From positions 43,291,899 to 43,355,898 of the forward strand of contig OX104125.1 of assembly GCA_944474755.1 (NCBI GenBank): DNA of 64,000 nt, written 5' to 3'. This DNA is from Limnoperna fortunei (Eukaryota; Mollusca; Bivalvia; Mytilida; Modiolidae). Below are positions 32,907-43,967 of this stretch, in pieces. The translations under genes and the position numbers were made by a program. How positions within the stretch are numbered: the first letter of the stretch is position 1; every line of letters begins with the position of its first letter. Below the pieces are notes generated by a model that made no database searches, was not told the origin of the DNA, and was given only the letters and a program-made list of their open reading frames with translations.

Positions 32907-32958
32907 TTAACATTGTTTTGCTCTTTATATTGACAGTCATATTTGCATTATCTTTGAG

Positions 32959-33200
32959 GCCTCGGTGACCGAGTGGTTAAGGTAGTTCGTCTACTACTGA
33001 TCAGATAGTCAAAACTTAAATGGCTGGTTCGAGTCTCACTGCGGGCAGGGTGCACCGACTCCAATATTCATTGATAAGAATTGCCCGTTTTCCTACCCGG
33101 GGGTTTTCTCCTTGTACCCCGACCCCACCCCCCACCCACCCAAATTAAAACTGGATGCCATGACAGCTGAAAATTGCTGAAAGTATCGTTCAAACAAAAA
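32959..33200 (+). repeat. tRNA-derived SINE, copy 5
   Basis: Head GGCCTCGGTGACCGAGTGG, B box TGGTTCGAGTCTCACT, and body with an extra C/A-rich expansion (CCCCACCCCCCACCCACCC). Confidence 0.85.
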
Positions 33201-33790
33201 AATGCATTACCTTTGTCTTTTAACAATATTATAGAGTACTGTTGGTTCAAATCGGTACAGATAACGTAGAATCATTCTTTGCATTTCACAATGCAACACT
33301 TAGCCACGTCCAAAGACTATTTAATTGATCGCTTGTCGCTTTGTTGGTTGAACTTGACAAATACACGTAAATCGGGATCAGACATTCTTTTAAAGAAATA
33401 TAATTTAACTACAAGGATAGAATGTATTTTTTAAATGTTTCAATTATGCATTAACGCGTTAACCATGCGTACATTTTCATTTTGAAGTGCTACAACTACT
33501 ATTTTCTGTCTACAAATAAAGTTAAGATTCCTAATTATTGAACACTGGAAACCGAATGTCAAATTGTTCTGATACATTGAATACAGATGGTGCTTCAACA
33601 AGAAGTTGTGTTGTTCTTGTCATTACTTTTGTGAATCATGTAAATACAGAAGAGTAATACGCATTCCTTCACCAAAAACCGGGCATTTAATGGACATTAA
33701 ATGATACCCCACCACGTTGCATTGTTTTTATTATTCATTAACATTTATAAATCAGATTATATTAACAAAGTCCATTTTAGAAAACAATTT
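33201..33790. other. No recognised feature
   Basis: Read on both strands; nothing supportable seen. Confidence 0.4.
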
Positions 33791-34435
33791 TTACCTTGAC
33801 CTTGGACCTATAAAAATAATTTCAAATTGGCACAACTTAAAAACTGTAATAGGATTGTGCTGAAAATTCAACTTGATTTTCATTTTACAGTACTTAACAG
33901 TTGTGCAAAGTTTTAACAAAATCTGTTTTTCAAGTAATCTTTTAAACAATGTAATTCCGAAACCGTCAACTGTTGACCACAAAAATTGGCTTGTTGAAAA
34001 GTTGAAAACTACAAATTGGATTGTGCTGAAAATTGAACTTGATTTTTATTTTAAAGTATTTAACAGCTTTGCAAAGTTTAAACAAAATCTGTTGACGTGT
34101 TTTCAAGTTATCGTCTGGAAACATTCAACTGATGACAAACAAAAATTTGAATTGGCCCAAGTTAAAAACTTCAAATTGGATTGTGCTGAAAATTGAACTT
34201 GATTTTTATTTTAAAGTATATAACAGCTGTGCAAAGTTTAAACAAAATCTGTTGATGCGTTTTCGTCTGGAAACGACCAACTGATGACAAACATAAATTT
34301 GAGCAAGTCGAAAACTACAATCTGTTGACGCGTTTTCAAGATATCATATGTAAACCACAGAGGCACGGATATAAGGACGGACGGAATCTCATATGGATAT
34401 GGAGGGTATAATACATTGGGGTATAAAAATTAGGA
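33791..34435 (+). repeat. Three imperfect units of about 165 bp, with GGACGGACGG end
   Basis: GATTGTGCTGAAAATT recurs at about 33853, 34019 and 34179, each followed by AACTTGATTTT and TTTAACAAAATCTGTT-like text. The block closes at about 34372 with GGACGGACGGAATCTC and GGGTATAATACATTGGGGTA. Short frames here are repeat by-products. Confidence 0.75.
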
Positions 34436-34639
34436 CGCCATTATATAGTTGGAATTGCTGATTGTTGCAAAACTCGATACATACAAAATAATACGAATTA
34501 TCGTTTACGCGCTAGCACATGGTGCATTTCTGACATCCCAACAAATGTCTTGTAGAAAGGTTGGAAGTGTAGTCACTTCCGGAACACAACATATCATTAT
34601 CTTTTTTAAAGAATTAATATTGTCTTTCAGTTACACGCC

Positions 34640-34890
34640 CAAACAAGAAAATATTTCGGTGACACTGATGTCCAGCTTGGCACATAAAAGTAAACTTCGT
34701 CTATTTCTGAGTTCACTCAATCGTGAAGTATTGGACGAAGCCCTATAAAATGTTGCTAGCATACTTTAACAAAGTTTCAAAAAGATGTGAAGTCATCTCC
34801 ACAAAAAAGTTTCCATGCAAAAATAATGCTAAGGTGAAAAGGACGAACGAACAAACCGAAATTCTACATGTCGTTTGTGGGACATAAAAA
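34640..34890 (+). repeat. Dispersed repeat related to 39360-39605
   Basis: Shares the order AAAGTTTCAAAAAGATGTGA, AGTCATCTCC...AAAAAA, a GGACGAACGAACAAAC tract and TCTACATGTCGTTTGTGGGA with the inverted copy further right. Confidence 0.5.
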
Positions 34891-37015
34891 TTCAACATAT
34901 TTTAATCCAACTGTAATTACACAAGTGCAAATCTTTTTTCAACTTTTTATTCACAATATACACACAAAATATATTAAGCTTACTTCAAGATTTGAGAATT
35001 ATGTACACATCATATTTTGGAGTAAAAGCTTCTGTAGCAAGACTTCCTTATAACACACAGACAATGTTTTAATAACGCAACTATATGCAGTTGATCATTG
35101 TATGATTCAGTCTATATCAGAAAGTGGGGTTATAAAGATGCTTGCATTTTTCAAATAGATAGCTTTTTTTAACAGTATGATTTTTCAAATGTATGAATTC
35201 TGCATGTCTGAACAAAATTACGAAAATTGTACAAAATATCACAAATGGATACTTGTAGCATACATTATTATGAGTAATTTTATAAACTAAACTTATCTAA
35301 AAAGTTTTATATATTAAAAAAAATAACATTTAAAGAAGTGTTTGCAAAATACTTAAAACAAATATTAAATAATGTACATTACCAAAACCAAACCACCTTT
35401 CAGAAAGACTTCGTCTTTGGACAAATTTCGAATTTAATTGTAGAGTTTTGTACCTGTGCTGTATGTGAACCTGAATAATTATTTTAGTTTAAAACATACA
35501 CTCACACAAAATTGTTCTTTCATCCTTTCTTACGTACAATTGACAAAGTCAATGTCTTTTGTCTGTTTTTCATTAAATATTTGTTTAAATGTAATATTAT
35601 AAAATGTCATAAGATCTGCAACTTGACCATGTTAAATATTTGATTAGAAAATAAAAATCTCATCATACCGCCTACCGTCCTAAATTGCCTGTTGAAAGTG
35701 GTGTAATAAGATTTCTGTTGTTGTACTAGTGAAGCACAAATCACACACCAAATGTTTTAAATAGATCAAGCAAGTAGATCAATCGAAACTGAAAACTAAA
35801 TCATTTATGCTATATAACTGTGATAGTTTTGACAGAAGGAGTTGCAAAACATGTTTGACATTTTTGTCATGTTTTTACAATTTAATTGCAAAAATACATT
35901 AAAGCGCCAGTGAAATCCAAGTTAACTGCAGACTCGTATCTAACTACTGGCATTTTTCATGTTATGTTGCAAGCAAGTTATAAATTAGAGCACAACTGGT
36001 TTATGTTGTCAAGTAGAATTTTACTACTCTCAACACCTATTGAGTACTACAAAATATACAAGTATAAAATGCCATCAAAGATACTCAAGTTACAAAGTAT
36101 TCATACTTAACAATGCAAAACATTATCTTTCTTCATTTCTCATCTTTTCATACAACGAATCATGTAACCATTTCATGGTTCATTAAATGATAAAAAAAAA
36201 GCATGGTTCAGTCAAAATAAGCAATACGGCTTTTGAAGCCAATATTTCATACAATGCAATAAAAATTTAAACTATAGGATGCAAGCATCACATACATACT
36301 GCCTACAAAAAATATTGCACATTACTTTTATATAATTAATTTCAAATACAGGTTAAAGCAGTTCATTTATTACTATTCCCTACTTTCGGAATATAGAGTT
36401 ACTTCCCATTTGCAAGAGTTGTCTTTCATAATGGCAGGTATCAAGTTTTGAACAACTAGGAAAAGTTACGTTTTTACACTTTCTAAATAACTTATGTGGT
36501 CTGATTGTTCCAGTTGAACTTAAAATACACAGCAGAATTAGTTTGCAAATCAGAGGCTTAATTAAAGGTAAATAAAATAATACTGCATAAAAACAACTCT
36601 TTACCTACAGTAAGTAATATTCAGTACCTACACTAGAAACAGATGACTGGGTGAAAAATCTGGTTTACTGCAAGAAGTAAATTCTGTATAATATTGCTCC
36701 ACACTTTTATCTTAGCTAGGGTCAGAATGACAGGGAAGCCTTTATCTCTATGAGGGGTCTGGGGTCCATAGCAAAGCAATTTAAGAGATTCCCAGGTGAT
36801 TTTCCCCTTGGAAGCTCCAGAGACATAACATTTTTGACATATTTACAAATCTTTCTGAATGAAAAATTCCCCCATTGTTTTTTGCCAAAACAATTTTTTG
36901 GAAGCCTTGTTTTGCCACTGATTGTATACATGCAATCATTATTAATTTCAAACATTTCTTTTAGATGCCCTATTTTTTTAACCATGTATTCACCTCGCTT
37001 TGACAGCTTGATTAC
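34891..37015. other. AT-rich, no gene recognised
   Basis: Only short frames without family resemblance. It may include 3' untranslated sequence of the LRR gene; the sequence does not show it. Confidence 0.4.
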
Positions 37016-37017
37016 TA

Positions 37018-37294
37018 GTATATCACTATTTTTCAGTAATTTCCTTTGATCTTTATGTGTGGTATTTTCCCATCTCACTCTACTAGCATGAGATGGGCCC
37101 ATCTAACCTCGCTGTCAAGACGTTATTAAGTAAACACTGTGATGTCACAATGTAACAAAACAAAGATAAACAGATTATTTGCGTTTTTTTAAAACTCTAT
37201 GCATTTCCTCGCCATTCTATCCCAGGGCTGTCACCCTTCGATGAGATACGGACGAGAAAATGCATCTCGTTTTAAAAAATCATAAATAATCTAC
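37018..37294 (+). mobile_element. Dispersed repeat/MITE, copy 2
   Basis: Matches 26965-27238 through GATCTTTATGTG, GAGATGGGCCCATCT, GTAAACACTGTGATGTCACA and CCCTTCGATGAGATACG. The inverted arms are degraded here by a few bases. Confidence 0.7.
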
Positions 37295-38330
37295 AACAGT
37301 AGTACTGAGATCAAAAATTAAACAAATAGAAATTAAACGAATATGCAGATTTAAAATATAAATATTTTCAGTTACAGTTAAGCACTCATTTTCCAAGACT
37401 AATATTTTTTTTTCAACTGATAATTTCACATTTAACATTTAAATATGATATATCTGATGAAAATTGTATTCAAATTGGGATGAAAGTTCAAAAGCTGACC
37501 TACATGTAAAATCAATATACTTTTTTCCTGTATCTAACTCTATCTAATAGGCTTCCGTCTATTGATAAATCACAACCCTTGTCCTAAATATTAACCTCAG
37601 TCATATGCAGTGATTTTAAGTAGTTTAGCCCTTATACAACAATAAAACATGAAACAAAAATTAAAACTAACTAATGAAACAATGATCAATGAATGATGAC
37701 ACAACAGATCAAATACAAGTCTACTTAAAACAAGGTGAATACCGTGATCTATTTACAAGATTATGTTAGTTTTCATAGAGAGTTGCAAATCACAAAATAT
37801 CAACTAATGTTATGTTATTTCAATGTTATAACAATTCAGCCTCTGGAGAGCTGCTATTAAGGGATGTTCATCTCACACAAGCTATGAAACCATTTTTTCC
37901 TATGATTCCATATGGATTATTCTCCTGCAGTTCGACACCAACTTGCAGAGATTTTCCTTGCATTCCATTATGACATTATCAGTTGTTAGAGATGAAACAC
38001 TTTGCAACATCACAAATACCCACAACACAACCAATCAGAATGTGTTAAGGACGATCATCCAATCAGAAAAGTCTAATTTTGATATCGATTTTTCATATCA
38101 CATCATCTAGGATACGATATCACAAAATACACAATTTGAGAACATGATAAAAAAAAAGCCCAAATATAAGAGAACTAATGCTATATATCATTTGTAACAA
38201 TACATAAAACTGGCCTAGACAGACAAGATCAACAGTAAACAAATTACACCCACATAAAATGATCCTAAGCAGTAAGTAAAAAAATTTAAAAAATCTGTTA
38301 ATTGAATGTGTTAACCAATCAACTATCATA
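37295..38330. other. No recognised feature
   Basis: AT-rich; read both strands without support for a gene or repeat. Confidence 0.4.
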
Positions 38331-38334
38331 TATT

Positions 38335-38590
38335 TTGTTTGAATATTGCTTAATGTCTCTTTCAGCAATTTTTCATCTATAATGGAGTCTAGTTTTTATT
38401 GGGGCAGGAAGATGGAGTACCTGGAGAAAACTCCCTATCTTGAGTAGAAAACTGGCAATCCTTGTCAATCAAGATTGGAGTTATGCACACCCTGCCAACT
38501 GTGAGACTCAAGCCCGCTATCTCCATGTTGACTGACCATGTGATCAATAGTAGTCAAACTACCTTAATTGTTCTACCACCAAGGCGCCCC
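38335..38590 (-). repeat. tRNA-derived SINE, copy 6
   Basis: Tail (TTCAGCAATTTTTCATCTAT), body (TGGAGAAAACTCCC), B box in reverse (GAGACTCAAGCCCGC) and a degraded head (CACCAAGGCGCC). Confidence 0.85.
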
Positions 38591-40020
38591 CATTATCAAA
38601 TATACAATTGTTTCATAAAGCTAAAGATTAACAAATAAATGGTCATCAATCATAAATTTATATGCTGTCTCCAGTAACAAAGAATATTTTACATAATAAA
38701 ACGATCTTCACAAAATTAGGCAAATAAAACTCACACTTATTTTAAATAAAATTTAAGAAACAGAGTTTTTTTGCATGCTTCTGGTTTATCAATTATGAAA
38801 CTAGACTACTAAAAACCAGACACGGATTACCTGAAATAATTATCTAAATATAATCTATCAACTGTCTAACAATAAAGAATTCTTTAGCTTTATATTTGCA
38901 CTTAAAACAAACTGAATATCAACTTAAATTTGAGTGAAAAAAACTAAACAAATTACATTGAAAAGCAGTGTTTTTCACGAAAAGTCCTAAGTGAAAAATA
39001 CATCGTTATTACTGATGTCACAACGCATGGTTGGCAAAGGGTGGGCATAACTTGTAGGCCCTGCCCACCGTTTGCCATGTCACGCTTGGCACATATTGAT
39101 AAATGTCCCAGTTCACTTGTACTCGAGCCTACCAGTGGGCAAATGGTGAGCACAGCCTCTAGCTTGTCTACATTGCCCACTGTTTGCAGTGGACTTTTCA
39201 TTCTGTTTACTTTATCATAAAACTTCATAGAAACAGAATATAAATGTTTATGTTTACTGTATTTACAAACAAAATGGTCAATTATTTGTAGAGTGGACAT
39301 ATGTGAGCTGCCCAATTTGATTGAGCTGTAAAAGCTAAAAGTGTGTTTGCAACAATAATGCCCCGCATGGCATAAATTGATAAACTTCCTTGTTTTTCCA
39401 AGTGTGAAGTTATGGGTGCAGCGCAGCCCTATAAACTTTTGCCAGTGAGGAGATCTCATCATGTAGTAATAATGTGCCAAAGTTTCATTAAGTTGTGAAG
39501 TCATCTTCTTAAAAAAAGCAAACCAAAGGTAAAACTGACATGGGACAGATGGACGATTGAACAAACAAAAAAATCTAAATGTCCACCAACTTCTGTTGGC
39601 GGGACAAGGAAATCTACTCAAGCTGTTGTCTACATGTTTTAGTTTACCCTAGTGTACAAAGTAAATTCTACAAATATGAGTTATGATCATTCAATGTTAC
39701 ACACATTCTTAAACTATACAATTAACTTTTGCAAATGTGATAAATTCTATTTGTAACCATAATATGTTTATTATCACACACAATCACAGACTTTAAACCT
39801 CAAACAACAACGTCATAATGTAGAGACAATGATTTCCTTCAATGGTTGGTATCGAGATACTATGACATAAATACATGATACTGGTAGTTCCTTTTTTTGC
39901 AGCGTAAATGTGTTTTTTTCTCTGGTCTCTACACTTATTTATAATGTATGATGTAGACATCGTAGTCCTATCTACATGAAAAGTAGTCCCTTTTACCATT
40001 ACACCAGAAACACATGTTAA
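38591..40020. other. Probable 3' flank of the receptor gene
   Basis: Lies just past the receptor stop codon. The segment 39360-39605 is an inverted relative of the repeat at 34640-34890 and ends TTCTGTTGGCGGGACA. The long minus-strand frame at 38953-39621 is built on this repeat and lacks any domain. Confidence 0.45.
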
Positions 40021-40146
40021 TTAGATTTTGATGTCCTCCATACACGTCATTCCCGCTAGCGTCTTTTTGATTCTAAGAGTAGTTAGCCGAGCAGCAGCAT
40101 TGTGATACCAGCACTCTTTCATCAGTCTTCCCATAACTCTCAGTGA
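40021..40146 (-). CDS. ALK4/5/7: ALK4/5/7-type receptor, last coding exon
   Basis: Encodes [20 protein letters not shown] then [12 protein letters not shown] and ends in a TAA at 40021-40023. It covers the last kinase helices, with the conserved MKECW and R-L-T...KKTL motifs. The C terminus extends about ten residues past KKTL ([11 protein letters not shown]), longer than the usual short vertebrate tail. The acceptor is TTATTGTAG; entry is phase 0, matching the previous exon. Confidence 0.92.
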   Translation of the reverse strand, partial: SLRVMGRLMKECWYHNAAARLTTLRIKKTLAGMTCMEDIKI

Positions 40147-41119
40147 CTACAATAAAAAAACCTCAATAAAATGGAATAAACAGTAGAGACATCACATTTT
40201 TTTTAAGAGTTTTATAAATTTGTTTTCAAATGCAGTAGAACTGGGGTCACAAAAAATAGTTTGAGCTATCGGTAGTTCGAGCCACCGAAGTTGGACAACT
40301 TCCGGAAATTTATCTGTTCTGTACCATAACAGTTTTTGTTTTTAGGTCGCTCATTAATTTCCTACACGCAGAATGGTTGTTTTGGGAACTAACATTCGTT
40401 TTAAATATATGTAGAAGTTTATTTCATGAATTTTGACACAAATAAAATTATTTTAGTCGTTATAATTTGTGAAATTTGAAATTTCATCATCAGTTATTAT
40501 TCACTTCCGTTGATTGCGCAAAAAACCAGTTTGTGCACGGCATATCTGCCATCGCAGTTAAATTAAGTAAATAATTTCCACAGTATTTATTGCCGACATG
40601 TTTTTAAAAAATTATCTTAGCTTTAACAATTGGTATTTTAATATCAATTAAACTGCAAATGTTAACAAAATTTTAATTCGAATGGCTTCGTTTTGATTTT
40701 ATAATCCGCTTGGTACCGTTATTATTTTTGATTACAAAACAATTAATGTCTATTTGCATGTTAAAACAAATCAACAGTCATGACATAATTATTATCTGCT
40801 ACATGTATTTTGTTTAAATTGACATACCTGTACTAATTGTTATGGCTTCTGTTATTACCGTTCTTTGTACCGAAGTTAATTACTTCGCACCGAGGCTTAT
40901 AATTTTCGTTCGAGTTATTGATGGTGACTTGCATGAATTTACTATCAAAGGGACCTATAAACGAGTTCGAGTTTTGGAGAAATCTGTGTTAGAAAAACCA
41001 TGGTTTTTTGTACAAACATATATAGAAATAAATGACTGGACTTTAAAACAGTTCGAGAAATCGGTGGTGTTTGAGCCATCCGAGTTCGAGCTACCAAAGT
41101 TTGACTGTACAGGTATTTT

Positions 41120-41290
41120 ATGCCACTTTTAGAAATTTTCAAGCTATTTCATGGTATCCAGTTATTATTAGAAGCGGAAATAAGAGTACAAGGTGAAAAG
41201 CCAGCCCTTTGGTACAAAAAAGTTGACAATAATCTTTGGAGTCCTGTTCATAATAAAGCTTGAACCTGCAACCATAGTGTTGACAGTAAC
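41120..41290 (-). repeat. Degenerate SINE, copy 7
   Basis: Recognisable tail (CACTTTTAGAAATTTTCAAG, CTATTTCATGGTATCC) and B-box end (GAACCTGCAACCATAGTGTT); the centre is heavily mutated. Confidence 0.6.
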
Positions 41291-41439
41291 ACAAACATTT
41301 TTTAAAAATTAATTCTTTTTTTTTCAAAATACACCCACATCTATTAATATTTCTTTTAACGAAAAAGACTCGAAAAATTAATGTCTTTTTCTCTTCAAAA
41401 AAATCATCAAGGATTTCTGCCCATTGTATTTTAGCTTAC

Positions 41440-41570
41440 CTCTACTGTCTGCCATCTGTTTGGTATGGCAGGTCTGTACTTCTCATCACAAACAATCTTC
41501 CTCATGTCCTCTAGAGATGGGTCAGAGGGGACCATGTCATAATAGGGTAACTGGTATTCCTCTACAATGC
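41440..41570 (-). CDS. ALK4/5/7: ALK4/5/7-type receptor, kinase exon 8
   Basis: Encodes (G)[18 protein letters not shown], then [20 protein letters not shown] and WQTVE. The [16 protein letters not shown] and RP...PNRW motifs are hallmarks of type I receptor kinases (substrate-lobe region). Acceptor CATTACAG, donor GAG then GTAAGC. Confidence 0.94.
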
Positions 41571-41574
41571 CTGT

Positions 41575-41845
41575 AATGACAAGTTAATAACTAGATATGA
41601 ATTTCGGTGTGCCCTCCCTGACCTTTGGGTCAAAGATCATCAACCATAGTACAACCATGTAACACATCCCCCTTGATATTATCGAACTAATACCAAATAT
41701 CAAAAGCCTACCTCTAAAGATACTGAAGTTATGGCCCTGATATAATTTGTTTAAGTTGGATGGACACACAGACGGATGGATGCATGGACAGACAGACTGA
41801 TCAGCTTCTGACACTAAGTGCCGGGCCCTAATTAAATAATGAACC
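41575..41845. repeat. Probable dispersed repeat
   Basis: Contains GTCAAAGATCATCAACC, GAAGTTATGGCCCTGAT and GGACACACAGACGGATGGAT, text typical of the window's GGAC-tract repeats. No second copy was located in the window. Confidence 0.4.
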
Positions 41846-41885
41846 AAGTAATATCATAGGTAATGTATATAATCCAGAAATCAAC

Positions 41886-41958
41886 TTAAACCTAAATGTT
41901 TGTTTGAATTATGTTAAATGTGGCATTTAACATCATTCAAACAAACATTTAGGTTTAA
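41886..41958. repeat. Near-perfect 35-bp hairpin with a 3-base loop
   Basis: The arm beginning TTAAACCTAAATGTTTGTTT (41886-41920) pairs with 41924-41958, 34 of 35 positions, around the loop TGG. It sits at the tail end of the SINE at 41960-42175 and includes part of its sequence. Confidence 0.88.
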
Positions 41959-41959
41959 G

Positions 41960-42175
41960 TACATTTAGGTTTCAACAATTTTTCAGCTATATCAAATGTA
42001 TATCATGGCGTCCAGTTTTTATTGGGAGAGGAAGCTGGAATACCAGGAGAAAACACTGACCTTCGGTCGGAAAACTGGCAATCATTGAGACTCAAACCCG
42101 CAACCTAAATGTTGACAGACCACATGATCAATAGTAGACGAACAACCTTAACCACTCGGCCACCAAGGTCCCCTA
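41960..42175 (-). repeat. tRNA-derived SINE, copy 8
   Basis: Tail CAACAATTTTTCAGCTATAT, ATGGCGTCCAGTTTTTATTG, reversed B box (GAGACTCAAACCCGC), and head end CTTAACCACTCGGCCACCAA. Confidence 0.85.
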
Positions 42176-42344
42176 AATGTTTGTAAATTATCCTATATTT
42201 GTTGAAATATTGCAGTATAGTAGACCCATTTCACATTTCTATAGCAGTCCATTGCTACAAAAGCCCCTGAAAAAATATTACAATTTTATACTCAACATTT
42301 CACACATTCTAAACCCATTAAAAAAACAGTCAAAAGCTGAACCA

Positions 42345-42640
42345 ACAAGTGTGGACTGTGAGCACGCTCACAAAGGGATACCGCCGCTTCGCTTTCAAGA
42401 CCAAGACCAATCATTATTAATGATATTCGAGGTCAATAAAAATCCTTCATGCACATCTACATATAATGTACTTCCTTCATGCTATGTTTCATTAAATTCC
42501 ATCAAGCGGTTTAGGTGGAGTTGCACTTACAAGGGATGTGGACAGACGGACTGACAGACAGGGTGATTCCGATATACCCCTTCCCCCCCCCCCCCCCCAA
42601 AACTAGTTTGCGGGGGGGGGGGGGGGGGGGGGTATAATAA
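42345..42640 (+). repeat. Dispersed element (GTGTGGACTGTGAGC...GCGGGG-TATA), copy 1
   Basis: Shared with 50741-51210 and 53657-53939. This copy carries a C-run of about 16 (42583-42598), then AAAACTAGTTTGC, then a G-run of about 20, closing TATAATAA. Confidence 0.8.
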
Positions 42641-43051
42641 TTGACTAATGTAATTACAGGTAAAGAAAATTTATATTCACTGGAAACAGCTGATATGCTA
42701 TTAACCCCACCTCCACTATGCATGTATTAGAATTTTTAACCTACTGTATGTACATTACATTTTTCACATTTGAAAAACCAAAATTCAAGGATTAATAAAA
42801 TTGTTTGTTTCCAACAAATCCTTGAAATTAAATTATCTAATAAATAAGTGAATCCATAGCCCATATTACATAATACTGGTTTCACACATGAAACTTTAAG
42901 AAATGTGTCTCAAAATAAGCTTTTAACAAAGACAATTAACCTGTTGAACCACGAGTTACATCAAATAAGTCCCAGGTAAGTTGCTGTCCACAGCATACCA
43001 CATTTTCAGAGTCCCACGAGAAATAGATAAATAAGGATAATAATAACTTAC

Positions 43052-43249
43052 CTCCTATAGAGCACCGTCTAGCTATCTCCCACAGGACCAAACCAAAGGC
43101 ATAAACGTCGGCCCTTTTAAATGACTCGAAATGATTCCTGTTGATTGATACATCTAAGACCTCTGGGGCCATATAACGCTTGGTACCTACTCGATCATTA
43201 GGGGCAATGTCAACAGAATCTGTAGCGATGTCGTGTCTTACGGCAAGCC
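43052..43249 (-). CDS. ALK4/5/7: ALK4/5/7-type receptor, kinase activation-segment exon 7
   Basis: Encodes (G)[18 protein letters not shown], then [40 protein letters not shown] and ARRCSIG. It holds the activation segment after the DLG motif, the MAPE (APE) motif and helix F ([12 protein letters not shown]). [12 protein letters not shown] and ARRCSIGG are strongly conserved in type I receptors. Acceptor TTTTTACAG, donor GAG before GTAAGT. Confidence 0.96.
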
Positions 43250-43664
43250 CTGTAAAAACAAAGAAATTTACTGTCAACTGGAAAAAGAGGTACATATATA
43301 TTTTTGAGGGTTGAGAAATACCCAATTAACTGTATATCAAAGTCTGTAATTGTTTTTTTACATGAATAAATTCTATCCAAGCAAGTCAGTTAGCAGCAGC
43401 CATCTTTATTGTTGTTGACAAGATTTTTTTTTTACAAATGGGCACATGAATCAGATACATTAATTGAATGATTTATGACTTAGACAGCTATTCTGACTGG
43501 CTGATGAACAATTATACCATTAAATCTATTTTTAACTCAATATTGGATTTTGCATGACTGCTTGTGCATTTGATGCAATTTTAGTACTGTTGTGATTTAA
43601 CATGGCTCAAAAATTAGTTTATAGACCAATGAATAACACAGCAATATTCTATTTTTTGTTATAC

Positions 43665-43967
43665 TTAGGTCTTACCTAAGTCGGCTGTACAAGTCTACAT
43701 AAAATGCTTCAAGGTCTTAGCTAAGTCGGCTATAAAAGTCCACATAAATTGCTGCAAGGTCTTACCTAAGTCAACTATACTAGTCTACACAAAATGCTTC
43801 AAGGTCTTACCTAAGTCAGCTATACAAGTCCACATAAAATGCTTCAAGGACTTTCCTAAGTCGGCTAAACAAGTCTACACAAAATGCTTCAAGGTCTTAC
43901 CTAAGTCGGCTATACAAGTCAACACAAAATGCTTCAAGGTCTTACTTAAGTCAGCTATACAAATCTA
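43665..43967 (-). repeat. Minisatellite derived from the exon 6 splice donor, block 1 (7 units)
   Basis: Seven units of about 45 bp: AGGTCTTACCTAAGTCGGCT then TACAAGTCTACACAAAATGC on the plus strand. Read in gene sense, each contains a version of AGC(C/T)GACTTAG and GTAAGACC, the exact exon-intron junction of the exon at 47010-47102. The block ends where a transposon begins at 43968. Confidence 0.92.

Noticed and set aside
38953..39621. A 222-codon minus-strand protein
   Set aside because: It lies across a dispersed repeat related to 34640-34890 and shows no family motif.
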